This document shows, piece by piece, positions 1 to 8,438 of a DNA stretch of 64,000 nt; position 1 is the stretch's first letter; every line of letters begins with the position of its first letter. The stretch is from JAVBJV01 sp031555315 (lineage in GTDB: Bacteria > Pseudomonadota > Alphaproteobacteria > Acetobacterales > Acetobacteraceae): assembly GCA_031555315.1 (NCBI GenBank), contig JAVBUO010000008.1, positions 154,574 through 218,573 on the forward strand. The letters are read 5' to 3'. A model generated the notes under the pieces. That model saw nothing but the letters and a program-made list of their open reading frames with translations. It was not told where the DNA came from and did not search any database. The translations under genes were made by a program, and so were the position numbers.

Positions 1-2
1 AG

Positions 3-2453
3 ATCACCGCCAGCGGCCGCACCGCCGACCCCGGCGCGGTGGTGCAGATCGACATCCCGCAGCTCGCCGTCGCCAATCTGGGGCGTGGCCATCTGACACT
101 GCATGCCGACGCCAAGACACTGGTCTCCGCCCCCGACCTGAACCTGACCGGAACCGGTGAACTGGCCGGCGAGCCGATCACCGCCGCCGTGCGTGTGCTG
201 CCGCAGCCCGGCGGCGCGATTCAACTGCCGCCGGCACGCCTCGCCTGGGGCAGCACACAACTGGCCGCGGAAGGCACACTGCTGGCCGACGGCCGCCCCG
301 ACCTGACCGCCAGCCTGAACGTGCCCAATCTGGAACGGATCGGCATGCTGATCGGCCAGGCGCTGCACGGCGCGATCGAGGCCCATGCCACGCTGCGCCC
401 GTCGGGCGAGGCCGTGAACGCCGAAGCGGTGCTGACCGCCACACGCATCACAGCCCCCGGCGCGCGGGCCGAGCGCGTGCATCTGACCGCTACCGCCACC
501 GATGCGCTGCGCGCGCCGGTGTTGAACGCCACGCTGGATCTGGCCGGCATCACCGCCGGCGGCACGACGACGGGCGGACAGATCACCGCGCGCGGCGGGC
601 TGGATGCGCTGGATATTCAAGCGGCACTGTCGGGCACCGACCATGCGCTGAACACCCATGCGCGTTACAGCACACCGTCGCAGTTGCGCATCGCCACCCT
701 GACCGGGCGCTGGAAGGGCGAGACGGCGACGCTCGCCGCCCCCGCCACACTGAACTTCGACAACGGCGTCGATATCGACAAGCTCACCCTGCGGCTGCGT
801 GACGGCAGCATCGAAGCCTCGGGGCATGCGGGCGACACGCTGGATCTGCGTCTTGCGATCCGCCGCCTGCCGCTGGCGCTGGCCGCCATCGCCGCCCCAG
901 ACCTGCAACTGAGCGGCACGCTGGAAGCCGACGCGACGATCCGCGGCACGCCCGCCGCGCCCGACGGCACGGCGCGCATCACGGCGCGCAGCGTGCGTCT
1001 GCCGAATACCCCGGTGATGGATGCCGAGACCGACATCCGTCTGGCGGGCGGCAACGCCAACGTCGATGCACGTCTGCGCTCGGGCAGCAGGATGCAATTG
1101 CGCGCCGTCGCGCAGACGCCGATCAGTGCGCCGATGCGCACCCAGGGCACGCTGGACGGCACCGTCGATCTGGCGCTGCTCGACCCGATCCTCTCGGCCG
1201 ACGGGCGGCGCGCGCGCGGCACGGTGCGCGTCGCGCTGCGTGCCCAGGGAACCGACCTGTCGGGCGATGTCAGCCTGAACAACGCCTCGTTCGAGGACAT
1301 GGGCATGGGGGTGCGCGTGGCGGGAATCACCGGACGTGTGCGCGGCTCGGGCGAGCAGCTGACCTTCGACATCAACGCACGCAGCGGTGGCGGGCAACTG
1401 GCGCTGACCGGCACCGCGCAACCGTTGCAGCCGGAGGTTCCCGTCGATCTGCGCATCGTCGCGCAGAACACCGGGATCGCCGTCGGCGAGATGCTGACCG
1501 CACGTTTCAACGCCGACATCCGTGCCGCCGGCGCCGCGCTGGGCACATTGCCGGTGACCGGTAATGTCACCGTGCTGCACGCCGATATCCGCCTGCCCGA
1601 TCAGATCCCCGCCAGCGTCACCGAACTGCCGGTGCGCACCGTGGGCGAACGCCGCGCGGCGGCGCGCCCGGCAACCGGGCGTCCGGCAGCGGGACGCAAT
1701 CGTCCTCCGTCCCCGCAGCCCGCACCGGCCACCAGCAGCGTCGTGCAACTGAATATCGCCATCGACGCGCCGCGCGCCGTGTTCATTCGCGGCATGGGGC
1801 TGGACGCCGAAATGGGCGGCAATCTGCGCGTGCAGGGCACGGCGGCGGCGCCGGTGATGTCGGGGCAACTCGACATGCGCCGCGGCACGCTGGCAAAGTT
1901 TTCGCAAACCTTCGACTTCCGGCGCGGCAAGATCGATTTCGACGGCGCCGAAGGGCTGGTTCCGTCGCTGGATTTCGAAGCCGCGACCCTTACGGACGAC
2001 ATCACCGGGCTGATCCGCGTCGGCGGGCTGGCCACCGCGCCGAAGATCACCATCACGTCGGAACCCGAAATGCCGTCCGACGAGGTGCTGTCGCGCATCC
2101 TGTTCGGCCGCGCGACCAGCACCCTGACCCCGCTGCAGGCCGTCCAGCTGGCGCAGGCCGCCGCCGAACTGGCCGGCGTGGGCGGTGGCGGTCCCGGCAT
2201 CGTCGATCGCGTGCGCCAGGGGCTGGGGCTGGACCGGCTGAACGTCGACGGTGGCGATGGCGCGGGCCGTGCGCCCTCGGTCGAGGCGGGGCGCTATGTC
2301 GCCGACGGCGTGTATCTGGGGGCGCGCCAGTCCAACACCGGCACGCCGCAGGCGACCATCCAGATCGAGGTTCTGCCCGGCGTGAAGCTGGAAGCCGACC
2401 TCGGTGCCGAGGAAGGGAGCCGGGTTGGCGCCAGCTGGGGCTTCGACTATTAG
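3..2453 (+). CDS. tamB: TamB-like translocation/assembly module subunit, 5' end missing
   Basis: The reading frame is open to the left edge, so the N-terminal anchor and first part of the protein lie outside the window. The visible part, over 800 residues, is a long run of alternating hydrophobic beta-strand sequence rich in Gly, Ala, Thr and Asp, as in the AsmA/TamB beta-taco fold. The last third carries the DUF490 C-terminal signature: an acidic DFDGAEGLVPSLDFEA-type stretch, an SEPEMPSDEVLSRILFGR stretch, and an aromatic C-terminus (WGFDY). TamB spans the periplasm and works with the Omp85 protein TamA in outer-membrane protein or phospholipid transport; tamA would be expected just upstream. 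A Pro/Arg-rich insert around nt 1640-1740 is probably an unstructured linker. The stop codon abuts a repeat element. Confidence 0.9.
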   Translation: MTASGRTADPGAVVQIDIPQLAVANLGRGHLTLHADAKTLVSAPDLNLTGTGELAGEPITAAVRVLPQPGGAIQLPPARLAWGSTQLAAEGTLLADGRPDLTASLNVPNLERIGMLIGQALHGAIEAHATLRPSGEAVNAEAVLTATRITAPGARAERVHLTATATDALRAPVLNATLDLAGITAGGTTTGGQITARGGLDALDIQAALSGTDHALNTHARYSTPSQLRIATLTGRWKGETATLAAPATLNFDNGVDIDKLTLRLRDGSIEASGHAGDTLDLRLAIRRLPLALAAIAAPDLQLSGTLEADATIRGTPAAPDGTARITARSVRLPNTPVMDAETDIRLAGGNANVDARLRSGSRMQLRAVAQTPISAPMRTQGTLDGTVDLALLDPILSADGRRARGTVRVALRAQGTDLSGDVSLNNASFEDMGMGVRVAGITGRVRGSGEQLTFDINARSGGGQLALTGTAQPLQPEVPVDLRIVAQNTGIAVGEMLTARFNADIRAAGAALGTLPVTGNVTVLHADIRLPDQIPASVTELPVRTVGERRAAARPATGRPAAGRNRPPSPQPAPATSSVVQLNIAIDAPRAVFIRGMGLDAEMGGNLRVQGTAAAPVMSGQLDMRRGTLAKFSQTFDFRRGKIDFDGAEGLVPSLDFEAATLTDDITGLIRVGGLATAPKITITSEPEMPSDEVLSRILFGRATSTLTPLQAVQLAQAAAELAGVGGGGPGIVDRVRQGLGLDRLNVDGGDGAGRAPSVEAGRYVADGVYLGARQSNTGTPQATIQIEVLPGVKLEADLGAEEGSRVGASWGFDY

Positions 2454-2575
2454 GAAAACACGTTCTGGCGGCCGTCTGGCGGCACTTTCCTGCGCTTCCG
2501 GTGCTCACGGACATCAGTCCGCTGCGCGCCGGTTCCCGGCAAGCACCGCCATACGACTCACCATAACGCGTTTTC
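2453..2575 (+). repeat. 123-bp intergenic repeat with inverted ends, copy 1
   Basis: This segment aligns without gaps to the reverse complement of 18495-18617, with about 100 of 123 positions identical by hand count. The core around 2490-2540 is nearly invariant. Its left end (GGAAAACACGTTCTGGCG) and right end are imperfect inverted repeats of each other. The copy starts on the last base of the tamB stop codon. It has no coding capacity of its own. It is REP- or MITE-like and could form a long hairpin in the tamB 3' UTR. Confidence 0.8.
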
Positions 2576-2604
2576 GCACCGTGTTCGGGGTGGGAGTAGA
2601 GCCG

Positions 2605-3189
2605 ATGATGTATCGTGGGTGGTTCTGGGTGGTTCTGGCCGTTGCCGGAGGGGCGCAGGCGGCGGACGATGCGCAGCAGCGCGCGGCGATCGCGGCGTTC
2701 TGCCCGGCGGCGGGAACGGTGGTGGTGTCCACGACGGGAGATGTGCGCGCCTATCTCGGCCCGGCGACGAACGACCCCGAACTGTGCCGGCAGACCCTGA
2801 ACGACCGGCCGATCGATCTGCTGTTCAATCTGGAACAGCCCATGTCGCCCGACGCACAGCGCGTCATCCTGCGCCGCCTGTTTCCGTTACAGGCCGGCAG
2901 AAAAACCACCGGCGACGTGCCGATGCCCGGCATGGGCAACAGACTGGCCGTGCAGGACGTCATGGAAGTGCTGCGCGAGGAACAAATCACCGTGCCGGCC
3001 GGCACATTCGATACCTGGGCAATCCAGTACAGCCCCAGCATCCGCAACGGCGAGCGCATCCGCCGCACCGTACGTCTGCTCTGGTTCGACAAGGCGACCG
3101 GCGTGGCGGTGCGCGCGCAGACATCGGTCAACGACGGCTATGGCGATCTCCCGCCCGACTGGGAAGCCGCGCGCATCACCCGGCCGTGA
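2605..3189 (+). CDS. Small secreted protein of unknown function, paralogue 1
   Basis: This encodes 194 residues with a typical Sec signal peptide (hydrophobic FWVVLAVAGG, cleavage after AQA near residue 20). The mature part begins DDAQQRAAIAAFCPAAGT. The start was set at 2605 because GGAG lies just upstream and the signal peptide begins there; a longer frame would overlap tamB. Visible blocks shared with the next gene are AAFCPAAGT, YLGPA.NDPE.C, LLFNL, LRRLFPL.AG, EVLREE.IT.PAGTFDTW.IQ, WFDKATG.A.R and PPDWEA.R.T.P. Two conserved cysteines in the N-terminal half may form a disulfide. I do not recognise the family. It should be periplasmic or secreted. Confidence 0.7.
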   Translation: MMYRGWFWVVLAVAGGAQAADDAQQRAAIAAFCPAAGTVVVSTTGDVRAYLGPATNDPELCRQTLNDRPIDLLFNLEQPMSPDAQRVILRRLFPLQAGRKTTGDVPMPGMGNRLAVQDVMEVLREEQITVPAGTFDTWAIQYSPSIRNGERIRRTVRLLWFDKATGVAVRAQTSVNDGYGDLPPDWEAARITRP

Positions 3190-3256
3190 TGCACCGCCCC
3201 CAGGCAATTCTGCTTGCCGGGTTCAGCCGGTTTTCTCCGAACGTTCAGAGACACTC

Positions 3257-3886
3257 ATGTTTCAGCATCATCATTTCTGGATCGCGCTCATCATCGCGGC
3301 ATGCACACAGACGGCAGTGGCAAGCACTTCGCAACAGCGCGCGGCAAACGCTGCCTTCTGCCCCGCCGCAGGCACCACCGTGATGACCGACACCGGTGAT
3401 ACGTATACCTATCTTGGCCCGGCAGAGAACGATCCCGAGATGTGCGTACGAGCGCACAACGGAGATCCGGTCAATCTTCTGTTCAATCTGGCAGCACCGA
3501 TCAACCGGAGCGCACCGGAAGGATCGGCCGATGCACAACGTGTCATGCTGCGCCGCCTGTTCCCATTACGGGCAGGTGCAAAAACCGAGGGGCACTTCAC
3601 CGTCTCCGTTCAGAATCGCACCGTATCCTCGCAGAGAACACTGGAAGTCCTGCGCGAGGAACGAATCACCATCCCGGCCGGCACCTTCGATACCTGGGTC
3701 ATCCAAAGCAGCGTCAATTCCCGCAGCGATCGACGCCTGAATAATGGCGTGTTTCACATGGTGACCCTCACCTGGTTCGACAAAGCGACCGGCACAGCCT
3801 TACGGATGCGGGTATTGACGCATGATACAGGCCTGTCGTCCTCGCCGCCCGACTGGGAGGCCGTGCGCGTCACCCAGCCGCGGTAA
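3257..3886 (+). CDS. Small secreted protein of unknown function, paralogue 2
   Basis: This encodes 209 residues and is clearly homologous to the preceding gene over its whole length, including both cysteine positions and the PAGTFDTW and WFDKATG blocks. It carries a signal peptide (IALIIAACTQTAVAS), here with an internal cysteine that could be misread as a lipobox. The pair is therefore a tandem duplication, diverged to roughly half identity by eye. The start at 3257 was chosen because the signal peptide begins there; the upstream frame runs into the neighbour. The last 17 nt overlap the 3' end of the convergent panE. The function is unknown. Confidence 0.7.
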   Translation: MFQHHHFWIALIIAACTQTAVASTSQQRAANAAFCPAAGTTVMTDTGDTYTYLGPAENDPEMCVRAHNGDPVNLLFNLAAPINRSAPEGSADAQRVMLRRLFPLRAGAKTEGHFTVSVQNRTVSSQRTLEVLREERITIPAGTFDTWVIQSSVNSRSDRRLNNGVFHMVTLTWFDKATGTALRMRVLTHDTGLSSSPPDWEAVRVTQPR

Positions 3887-4805
3887 CCGCCGTGCGGGCG
3901 CGGCGCGCCTCGTACGCCTTCAGATGCGTATAGGCGATCTTCAGCAGTGGCGCAGCGCCTGGCCGTGCGCGACGCAGCAGGTCGCCGATCACATGATCGG
4001 CTTCGATCCGCGTGCCATTTTCAATATCGCGCAGCATCGAGGCTGTCAGCAGCGATCCCTGTTCGGCCAGCCGCTTATGCGCGAGATCGATCCGCGACTT
4101 GCGCGGCGCATAGCCCGACGCGGCCGCGATCGCCGCGCATTCTTCGAACAGCGCCAGCAGAAAATCTCCGCCGCCCGCGGTGATAATGTCGCCGACCGGC
4201 GCGCGCATCAGGCCGGTGGCCCCGGCCAGCGTCGCCAGGAACGTCCATTTCTCCCACATCTCGAGCATGATGTCGGCAGAGGCCTGGCTGTCGAACTGCG
4301 CGCCCGCCATCTGCTGTGCAATTGCCGTCGCGCGATCCGAAAGGCCGCCCGCAACCTCGCCGAACGACAGGGAGCAGAATGGGCTCATGTGCACGATGCC
4401 GCCCGCATCGTCCAGAGTGGCGGCGATCTGCGCCTGCCCGCCCAGCACGCGCTGCGCGCCGAAACGTTCTGTCAGATAATCGATATGCATCAACCCGTTC
4501 AGCACCGGGATGATCGCCGTCTGCGCCCCCACCGCCGGGGCCATCGCATCGGCGGCATCGGTCAGGTCGTACGCCTTGCAGCCCAGCAGCACGACGTCGA
4601 AGGTCTCGCGCAGCGTATCCTGCGTCAGCGTCTGCGGCGGCGGCAAGGCGGCGTCGCCCAGCGGGCTTTTGATCGTCAGTCCCGTCGCCGCCAGTTGCCC
4701 GGCCCGGCGCGGGCGGACCAGGAACGTCACGTCGCGGCCGATCTGGATCAGCCGCCCGCCATAATACCCGCCCAGCGCGCCTGCGCCGACGATCAGAAAC
4801 CGCAT
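3870..4805 (-). CDS. panE: 2-dehydropantoate 2-reductase (ketopantoate reductase)
   Basis: This encodes 311 residues. It opens with a Rossmann dinucleotide-binding motif (MRFLIVGAGALGGYYGGRL), the hallmark of ketopantoate reductases of the ApbA/PanE family. A later LLGCKAYD segment and the EKWTFLATLAGATGL region match the catalytic-lysine and helical C-terminal domain layout. The enzyme reduces 2-dehydropantoate to pantoate with NADPH in the cytoplasmic pathway to coenzyme A. It lies 26 nt after glmS on the same strand and may be co-transcribed with glmU-glmS. The family also includes paralogues of unknown substrate, so the exact substrate is less certain than the fold. Confidence 0.85.
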   Translation of the reverse strand: MRFLIVGAGALGGYYGGRLIQIGRDVTFLVRPRRAGQLAATGLTIKSPLGDAALPPPQTLTQDTLRETFDVVLLGCKAYDLTDAADAMAPAVGAQTAIIPVLNGLMHIDYLTERFGAQRVLGGQAQIAATLDDAGGIVHMSPFCSLSFGEVAGGLSDRATAIAQQMAGAQFDSQASADIMLEMWEKWTFLATLAGATGLMRAPVGDIITAGGGDFLLALFEECAAIAAASGYAPRKSRIDLAHKRLAEQGSLLTASMLRDIENGTRIEADHVIGDLLRRARPGAAPLLKIAYTHLKAYEARRARTAVTAAG

Positions 4806-4831
4806 GGTCGTTTCTCCCTGCTTACGTCCCG

Positions 4832-6658
4832 TTATTCCACGGTGACGGATTTTGCCAGATTGCGCGGCTGGTCCACATCGGTGCCCTTCAGCACCGCCAC
4901 ATGATAGGCAAGCAACTGTACCGGGATCGCATAGAGGATCGGCGCGACGAACGGATCGACCGTCGGCATCACGATGGTCTCGGACGCAATGCCCGACAGT
5001 TTCAGCGCGCCTTCTTCATCGCTGAACACAATCACCTGCCCGCCGCGCGCTGCCGCTTCCTGCACGTTCGACGCCACCTTGTCGAACAGCGGGCCGGACG
5101 GCGCGATCGCCACGATCGGCACCGCCGGGTCGATCAGCGCGATCGGACCGTGCTTCATCTCGCCCGCCGCGTAACCCTCGGCGTGGATGTAGCTGATCTC
5201 CTTCAGCTTCAGCGCACCTTCCATGGCGATCGCGTGTTCGGTGCCACGGCCCAGATACAGCACGTCGCGCGCCCGGGCGACGCGTTCGGCAATCTGGCGA
5301 ATGCGCATGTCGTGTTCCAGCACCTCGGCCGCGCGGCCCGGCACTTCCAGCAGCGCCGCCGTCATCGCGGCTTCCTGCGCCGCGCTGATCGCGCCCTTGG
5401 CGCGCGCCATCGCCAGCACCAGACAGGCCAGCACGGTGAGCTGCGCGGTATAGGCCTTGGTCGAGGCGACGCCGATCTCGGGCCCGGCGATGGTCTGCAG
5501 CACGGCGTCGCTCTCGCGCGCCATGGTGCTCTCGGGCACGTTCAGCACCGACAGCACGTGCTGCCCGTTCGCCTTCATGTAGCGCAGCGCCGCCAGCGTG
5601 TCGGCCGTCTCGCCCGACTGGCTGACCAGCAGCCCCATCCCGCCCGGCGTCAGCGGCGGGCAGCGATAGCGGAATTCGCTCGCCACATCGATATCGGCCG
5701 GCAGGCGGGCGATGCTCTCGAACCAGTGCCGCGCCACCAGCCCGGCATAGAACGCGCTGCCGCAGCCGCTGATCGTGATGCGCGCAATGTCGGCCAGCCG
5801 GAACGGCAGATCCGGCAGCACCGCGGCCCGCGTGCCCGGGTCGACCATCTGGTGCAGTGTATCGCCGATCACCGCCGGGTGTTCGTGCAGTTCCTTTTCC
5901 ATGAAGTGGCGATAGTTGCCCTTGCCGATCGCCGCCCCGGTCAGCACGGTCTGCTTGATCTCGCGCTGGACCGGATCGCCGTGCGCATCGAAGAATTCCG
6001 CGCCGGCCTGCGTGACCACCGCCCAGTCGCCATCGCGCAGATAGGCGATGCGCCGGGTCAGCGGGGCCAGCGCCAGACCGTCGGAGCCGACGAACATCTC
6101 GTCATCGCCGAAACCCACCGCCAGCGGCGCGCCGTGTTGCGCGCAGATCAGCAGATCCGGGTGCCCGGCGAACATCAGCGCCAGCGCGTAGGCGCCCTCG
6201 AACCGCGCGAATGCGGCGGCGGCGGCTTCGCGCGGCGCCATCCCCTGCTTCAGATGCAGGTCGACCAGCTGCGCCACGGTTTCGGTGTCGGTCTCGCTGG
6301 CAAAAACCTGGCCGGATTTTTCCAGTTCGGCGCGCAGCTCCGCGTGGTTCTCGATGATGCCGTTATGCACCACGGTGACCAGCGCAGTGCTGTGCGGGTG
6401 CGCGTTGTTCTCGGTCGGCGCGCCATGCGTCGCCCAGCGCGTGTGGCCGATGCCGATCGTGCCGGGCAGCGGCCGGTCCGTCAGCGTCTGCGCCAGATTG
6501 CCCAGCTTGCCCGAAGCGCGCCGCCGCTCGATTTTCCCATCGACCAGCGTGGCGATTCCCGCGCTGTCGTAACCGCGATATTCCAGCCGGCGCAGCGCAT
6601 CCAGCAGCAAGGGCGCCGCCTGCGCCGTTTTGCCGATCACACCCACGATCCCGCACAT
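4832..6658 (-). CDS. glmS: Glutamine-fructose-6-phosphate aminotransferase (isomerizing)
   Basis: This encodes 608 residues, the usual length. It starts MCGIVGVIG, so after removal of Met the catalytic Cys1 of the glutamine amidotransferase domain is exposed. The RRLEYRGYDSAGIA and GHTRWATHGAPTE blocks follow. Two SIS sugar-isomerase domains come next, with GCGSAFYAGL, SQSGETADTLAALR and the C-terminal NLAKSVTVE tail. It makes glucosamine-6-phosphate for peptidoglycan and LPS. The start codon is 2 nt after the glmU stop, so the two are an operon. No glmS ribozyme is present or expected in this phylum. Confidence 0.97.
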   Translation of the reverse strand: MCGIVGVIGKTAQAAPLLLDALRRLEYRGYDSAGIATLVDGKIERRRASGKLGNLAQTLTDRPLPGTIGIGHTRWATHGAPTENNAHPHSTALVTVVHNGIIENHAELRAELEKSGQVFASETDTETVAQLVDLHLKQGMAPREAAAAAFARFEGAYALALMFAGHPDLLICAQHGAPLAVGFGDDEMFVGSDGLALAPLTRRIAYLRDGDWAVVTQAGAEFFDAHGDPVQREIKQTVLTGAAIGKGNYRHFMEKELHEHPAVIGDTLHQMVDPGTRAAVLPDLPFRLADIARITISGCGSAFYAGLVARHWFESIARLPADIDVASEFRYRCPPLTPGGMGLLVSQSGETADTLAALRYMKANGQHVLSVLNVPESTMARESDAVLQTIAGPEIGVASTKAYTAQLTVLACLVLAMARAKGAISAAQEAAMTAALLEVPGRAAEVLEHDMRIRQIAERVARARDVLYLGRGTEHAIAMEGALKLKEISYIHAEGYAAGEMKHGPIALIDPAVPIVAIAPSGPLFDKVASNVQEAAARGGQVIVFSDEEGALKLSGIASETIVMPTVDPFVAPILYAIPVQLLAYHVAVLKGTDVDQPRNLAKSVTVE

Positions 6659-6660
6659 GC

Positions 6661-7965
6661 TCAATGTCTCCTTTTCGACCGCGCACCGCGACCGGGTTTG
6701 ATCTCCTGACGCGCCCGCGCGATGACCAGCGCATCGTCCGGCACGTCGTCGGTCACCACGCTGCCGGCCGCGATCAGCACGCCCGCCCCGATCGTAACCG
6801 GCGCCACCAGCGCCGTGTCGGATCCCACGAAGCTGTCCGCGCCGATCACCGTGCGGTGCTTGTGCGTGCCGTCGTAATTGCAGGTGATGGTGCCCGCGCC
6901 GATATTGGCGCGCGGCCCGATCTCGGCATCGCCCAGATAGGACAGATGATTGGCCTTGGCCGCCGGCCCCAGATGCGCGGCCTTCAGTTCGACGAAGTTG
7001 CCGACATGCGCGCCGACATCGACCAGCGTGCCCGGGCGCAGCCGCGCATACGGACCGACCACCGCGCCGTTTTTCACCACACAGCCTTCCAGATGGCTGA
7101 AGGCACGGATCTCGGCGCCGCCTTCCACCCGCACGCCGGGGCCGAACACGACATGGGGGCCGATCAGGCAATCCGGCTCCAGCACCGTATCCCACGACAG
7201 GAACACGGTCTCGGGCGCCGTCATGCCGACCCCGACCGCCAGCGCGGCCAGCCGCATGGATTTCTGCACCTCGGCCTCGGCAATGGCCAGTTCGGCACGC
7301 GAATTCACCCCCAGCAGTTCGGATTCCAGCGCCGCGACCGCCGCGGTGCGCGCCCCCTCGGCCGCAGCCAGAGGAATGACGTCGCCCAGATAGTATTCGC
7401 CCTTGGCATTGTCGTTCTTCACCGCGCCCAGCCAACGGCGCATGTCGGCGGCCGGCGCGCAGACCACACCCGCATTGCACAGGCCAACCGCGCGCTCGGC
7501 CTCGCCCGCTTCAGCGAATTCGACGATCCGCGCGACGTAACCACCTTCTTCGATGACCCGGCCATATTTTCCCGGATCGGCCGGACGCATCGCCAGCAGC
7601 GCCAGCGCCGCATCCCCGGCCAGCACGCGTGACAGCAGCCGCTGCATCGTCGGCGCTGTGATCAGCGGGTTGTCGGCGTACAGCACCGCCACCAGCCCGT
7701 CGCCGAACGCCGCCGCCGCCTGCGACGCCGCGTGCGCCGTGCCCAGCCGGTCCTGCTGGACCACCACCGCGTGCGGCGCGGCCTGTTGCGCCAGCGCCTC
7801 CATGTCCGGCCCGATCACCACCACGATGCGATCGAACACCGTCTCGCACGCCGCGATCAGGTGGCGCAGCATCGGACGACCAGCCAGCTTCTGCATCGCC
7901 TTGGGCTGCGACGAACGCATCCGCGTTCCCAGTCCCGCCGCCAGAATGATCGCCGTTGTCTGCAT
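6661..7965 (-). CDS. glmU: Bifunctional UDP-GlcNAc pyrophosphorylase / GlcN-1-P acetyltransferase
   Basis: This encodes 434 residues. The N-terminal nucleotidyltransferase domain carries LAAGLGTRMRSSQPKAMQ, the G-X-G-T-R-M motif of uridylyltransferases. The C-terminal half is a left-handed beta helix of hexapeptide repeats (GPHVVFGPGVRVEGGAEI, GAHVGNFVELKAA, NHLSYLGDAEIGPRANIGAG), with the TITCNYDG segment of GlmU near the active site. It acetylates glucosamine-1-phosphate and then forms UDP-GlcNAc, two steps after GlmS. It is slightly shorter than the 450-460 residues common in the family but nothing essential looks missing. It is the first gene of the glmU-glmS(-panE) run. Confidence 0.96.
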   Translation of the reverse strand: MQTTAIILAAGLGTRMRSSQPKAMQKLAGRPMLRHLIAACETVFDRIVVVIGPDMEALAQQAAPHAVVVQQDRLGTAHAASQAAAAFGDGLVAVLYADNPLITAPTMQRLLSRVLAGDAALALLAMRPADPGKYGRVIEEGGYVARIVEFAEAGEAERAVGLCNAGVVCAPAADMRRWLGAVKNDNAKGEYYLGDVIPLAAAEGARTAAVAALESELLGVNSRAELAIAEAEVQKSMRLAALAVGVGMTAPETVFLSWDTVLEPDCLIGPHVVFGPGVRVEGGAEIRAFSHLEGCVVKNGAVVGPYARLRPGTLVDVGAHVGNFVELKAAHLGPAAKANHLSYLGDAEIGPRANIGAGTITCNYDGTHKHRTVIGADSFVGSDTALVAPVTIGAGVLIAAGSVVTDDVPDDALVIARARQEIKPGRGARSKRRH

Positions 7966-8068
7966 CTCGAACCCCGAACCAGTCTTCCGTGCGGGGAGTA
8001 ACCTTCCCCTCGCAGGGCGGCAAGCCAGTGAATGTCACGTCTTTTTTCACCATGAAACAGATAGGGGC

Positions 8069-8097
8069 TTGCCATCCCGCCCGCCTGCCCCTAGGAA
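8069..8097 (+). promoter_or_regulatory. Candidate promoter of tRNA-Val
   Basis: TTGCCA at 8069-8074 and TAGGAA at 8092-8097 are separated by 17 nt. Transcription would begin about 15 nt before the tRNA. The -35 is a good match and the -10 a weak one, so this is a positional inference. Confidence 0.4.
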
Positions 8098-8118
8098 GCC
8101 CGTCCATCGCAGGATCGT

Positions 8119-8193
8119 GGGTGCGTAGCTCAGCGGTAGAGCATCGCCTTCACACGGCGGGGGTCACAGGTTCAATCCCTGTCGCACCCACCA
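8119..8193 (+). tRNA. tRNA-Val (anticodon CAC)
   Basis: The cloverleaf can be drawn by hand. The acceptor stem GGGTGCG (8119-8125) pairs with CGCACCC (8183-8189), followed by A and an encoded CCA. The D arm is GCTC/GAGC, and the anticodon stem TCGCC/GGCGG encloses the loop TTCACAC with anticodon CAC. The T arm is ACAGG-TTCAATC-CCTGT. The gene is 75 nt including CCA. An AT-rich stretch and the duplicated lipoprotein/sensor island follow it directly. Confidence 0.97.
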
Positions 8194-8438
8194 CGATCCT
8201 CCATCCCAGATGCTCCCCAATTTTCAGTATTATCAAGTTCACCATATACCGTTCTTTCCGAACAGGACTGCCCTATCAGTTGAATCCGCTTGATATTTGC
8301 AAATTCTTTGCAAGTTGCCCTATTTTCTGCTTAATTTTCAGAGTTGCATATCAATCTGACCTGATCATCTATAACGTTAATGATGGTCAGCCGCATACGC
8401 TGCCCCATGGTGGTCTGAAGCGAGTAGCTGAATTAGTT
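8194..8438. other. AT-rich intergenic region after the tRNA
   Basis: These 245 bp are visibly richer in A/T than the surroundings and separate the tRNA from the lipoprotein gene. I see no ORF with a ribosome-binding site, no convincing poly-T terminator and no copy of the tRNA 3' end in it. It presumably holds the promoter of the 8439-13189 island, but I could not pick out a well-spaced -35/-10 pair. Confidence 0.5.

Noticed and set aside
6659..6660. glmS ribozyme or riboswitch before glmS
   Set aside because: Only 2 nt separate glmU and glmS, so there is no room for one.
4901..6709. 602-codon open frame on the plus strand
   Set aside because: It is antisense to glmS, with a typical GC-rich mirror frame composition.
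7956..8438. Upstream extension of the first lipoprotein frame
   Set aside because: It runs through the tRNA gene; the lipoprotein signal begins at 8439.
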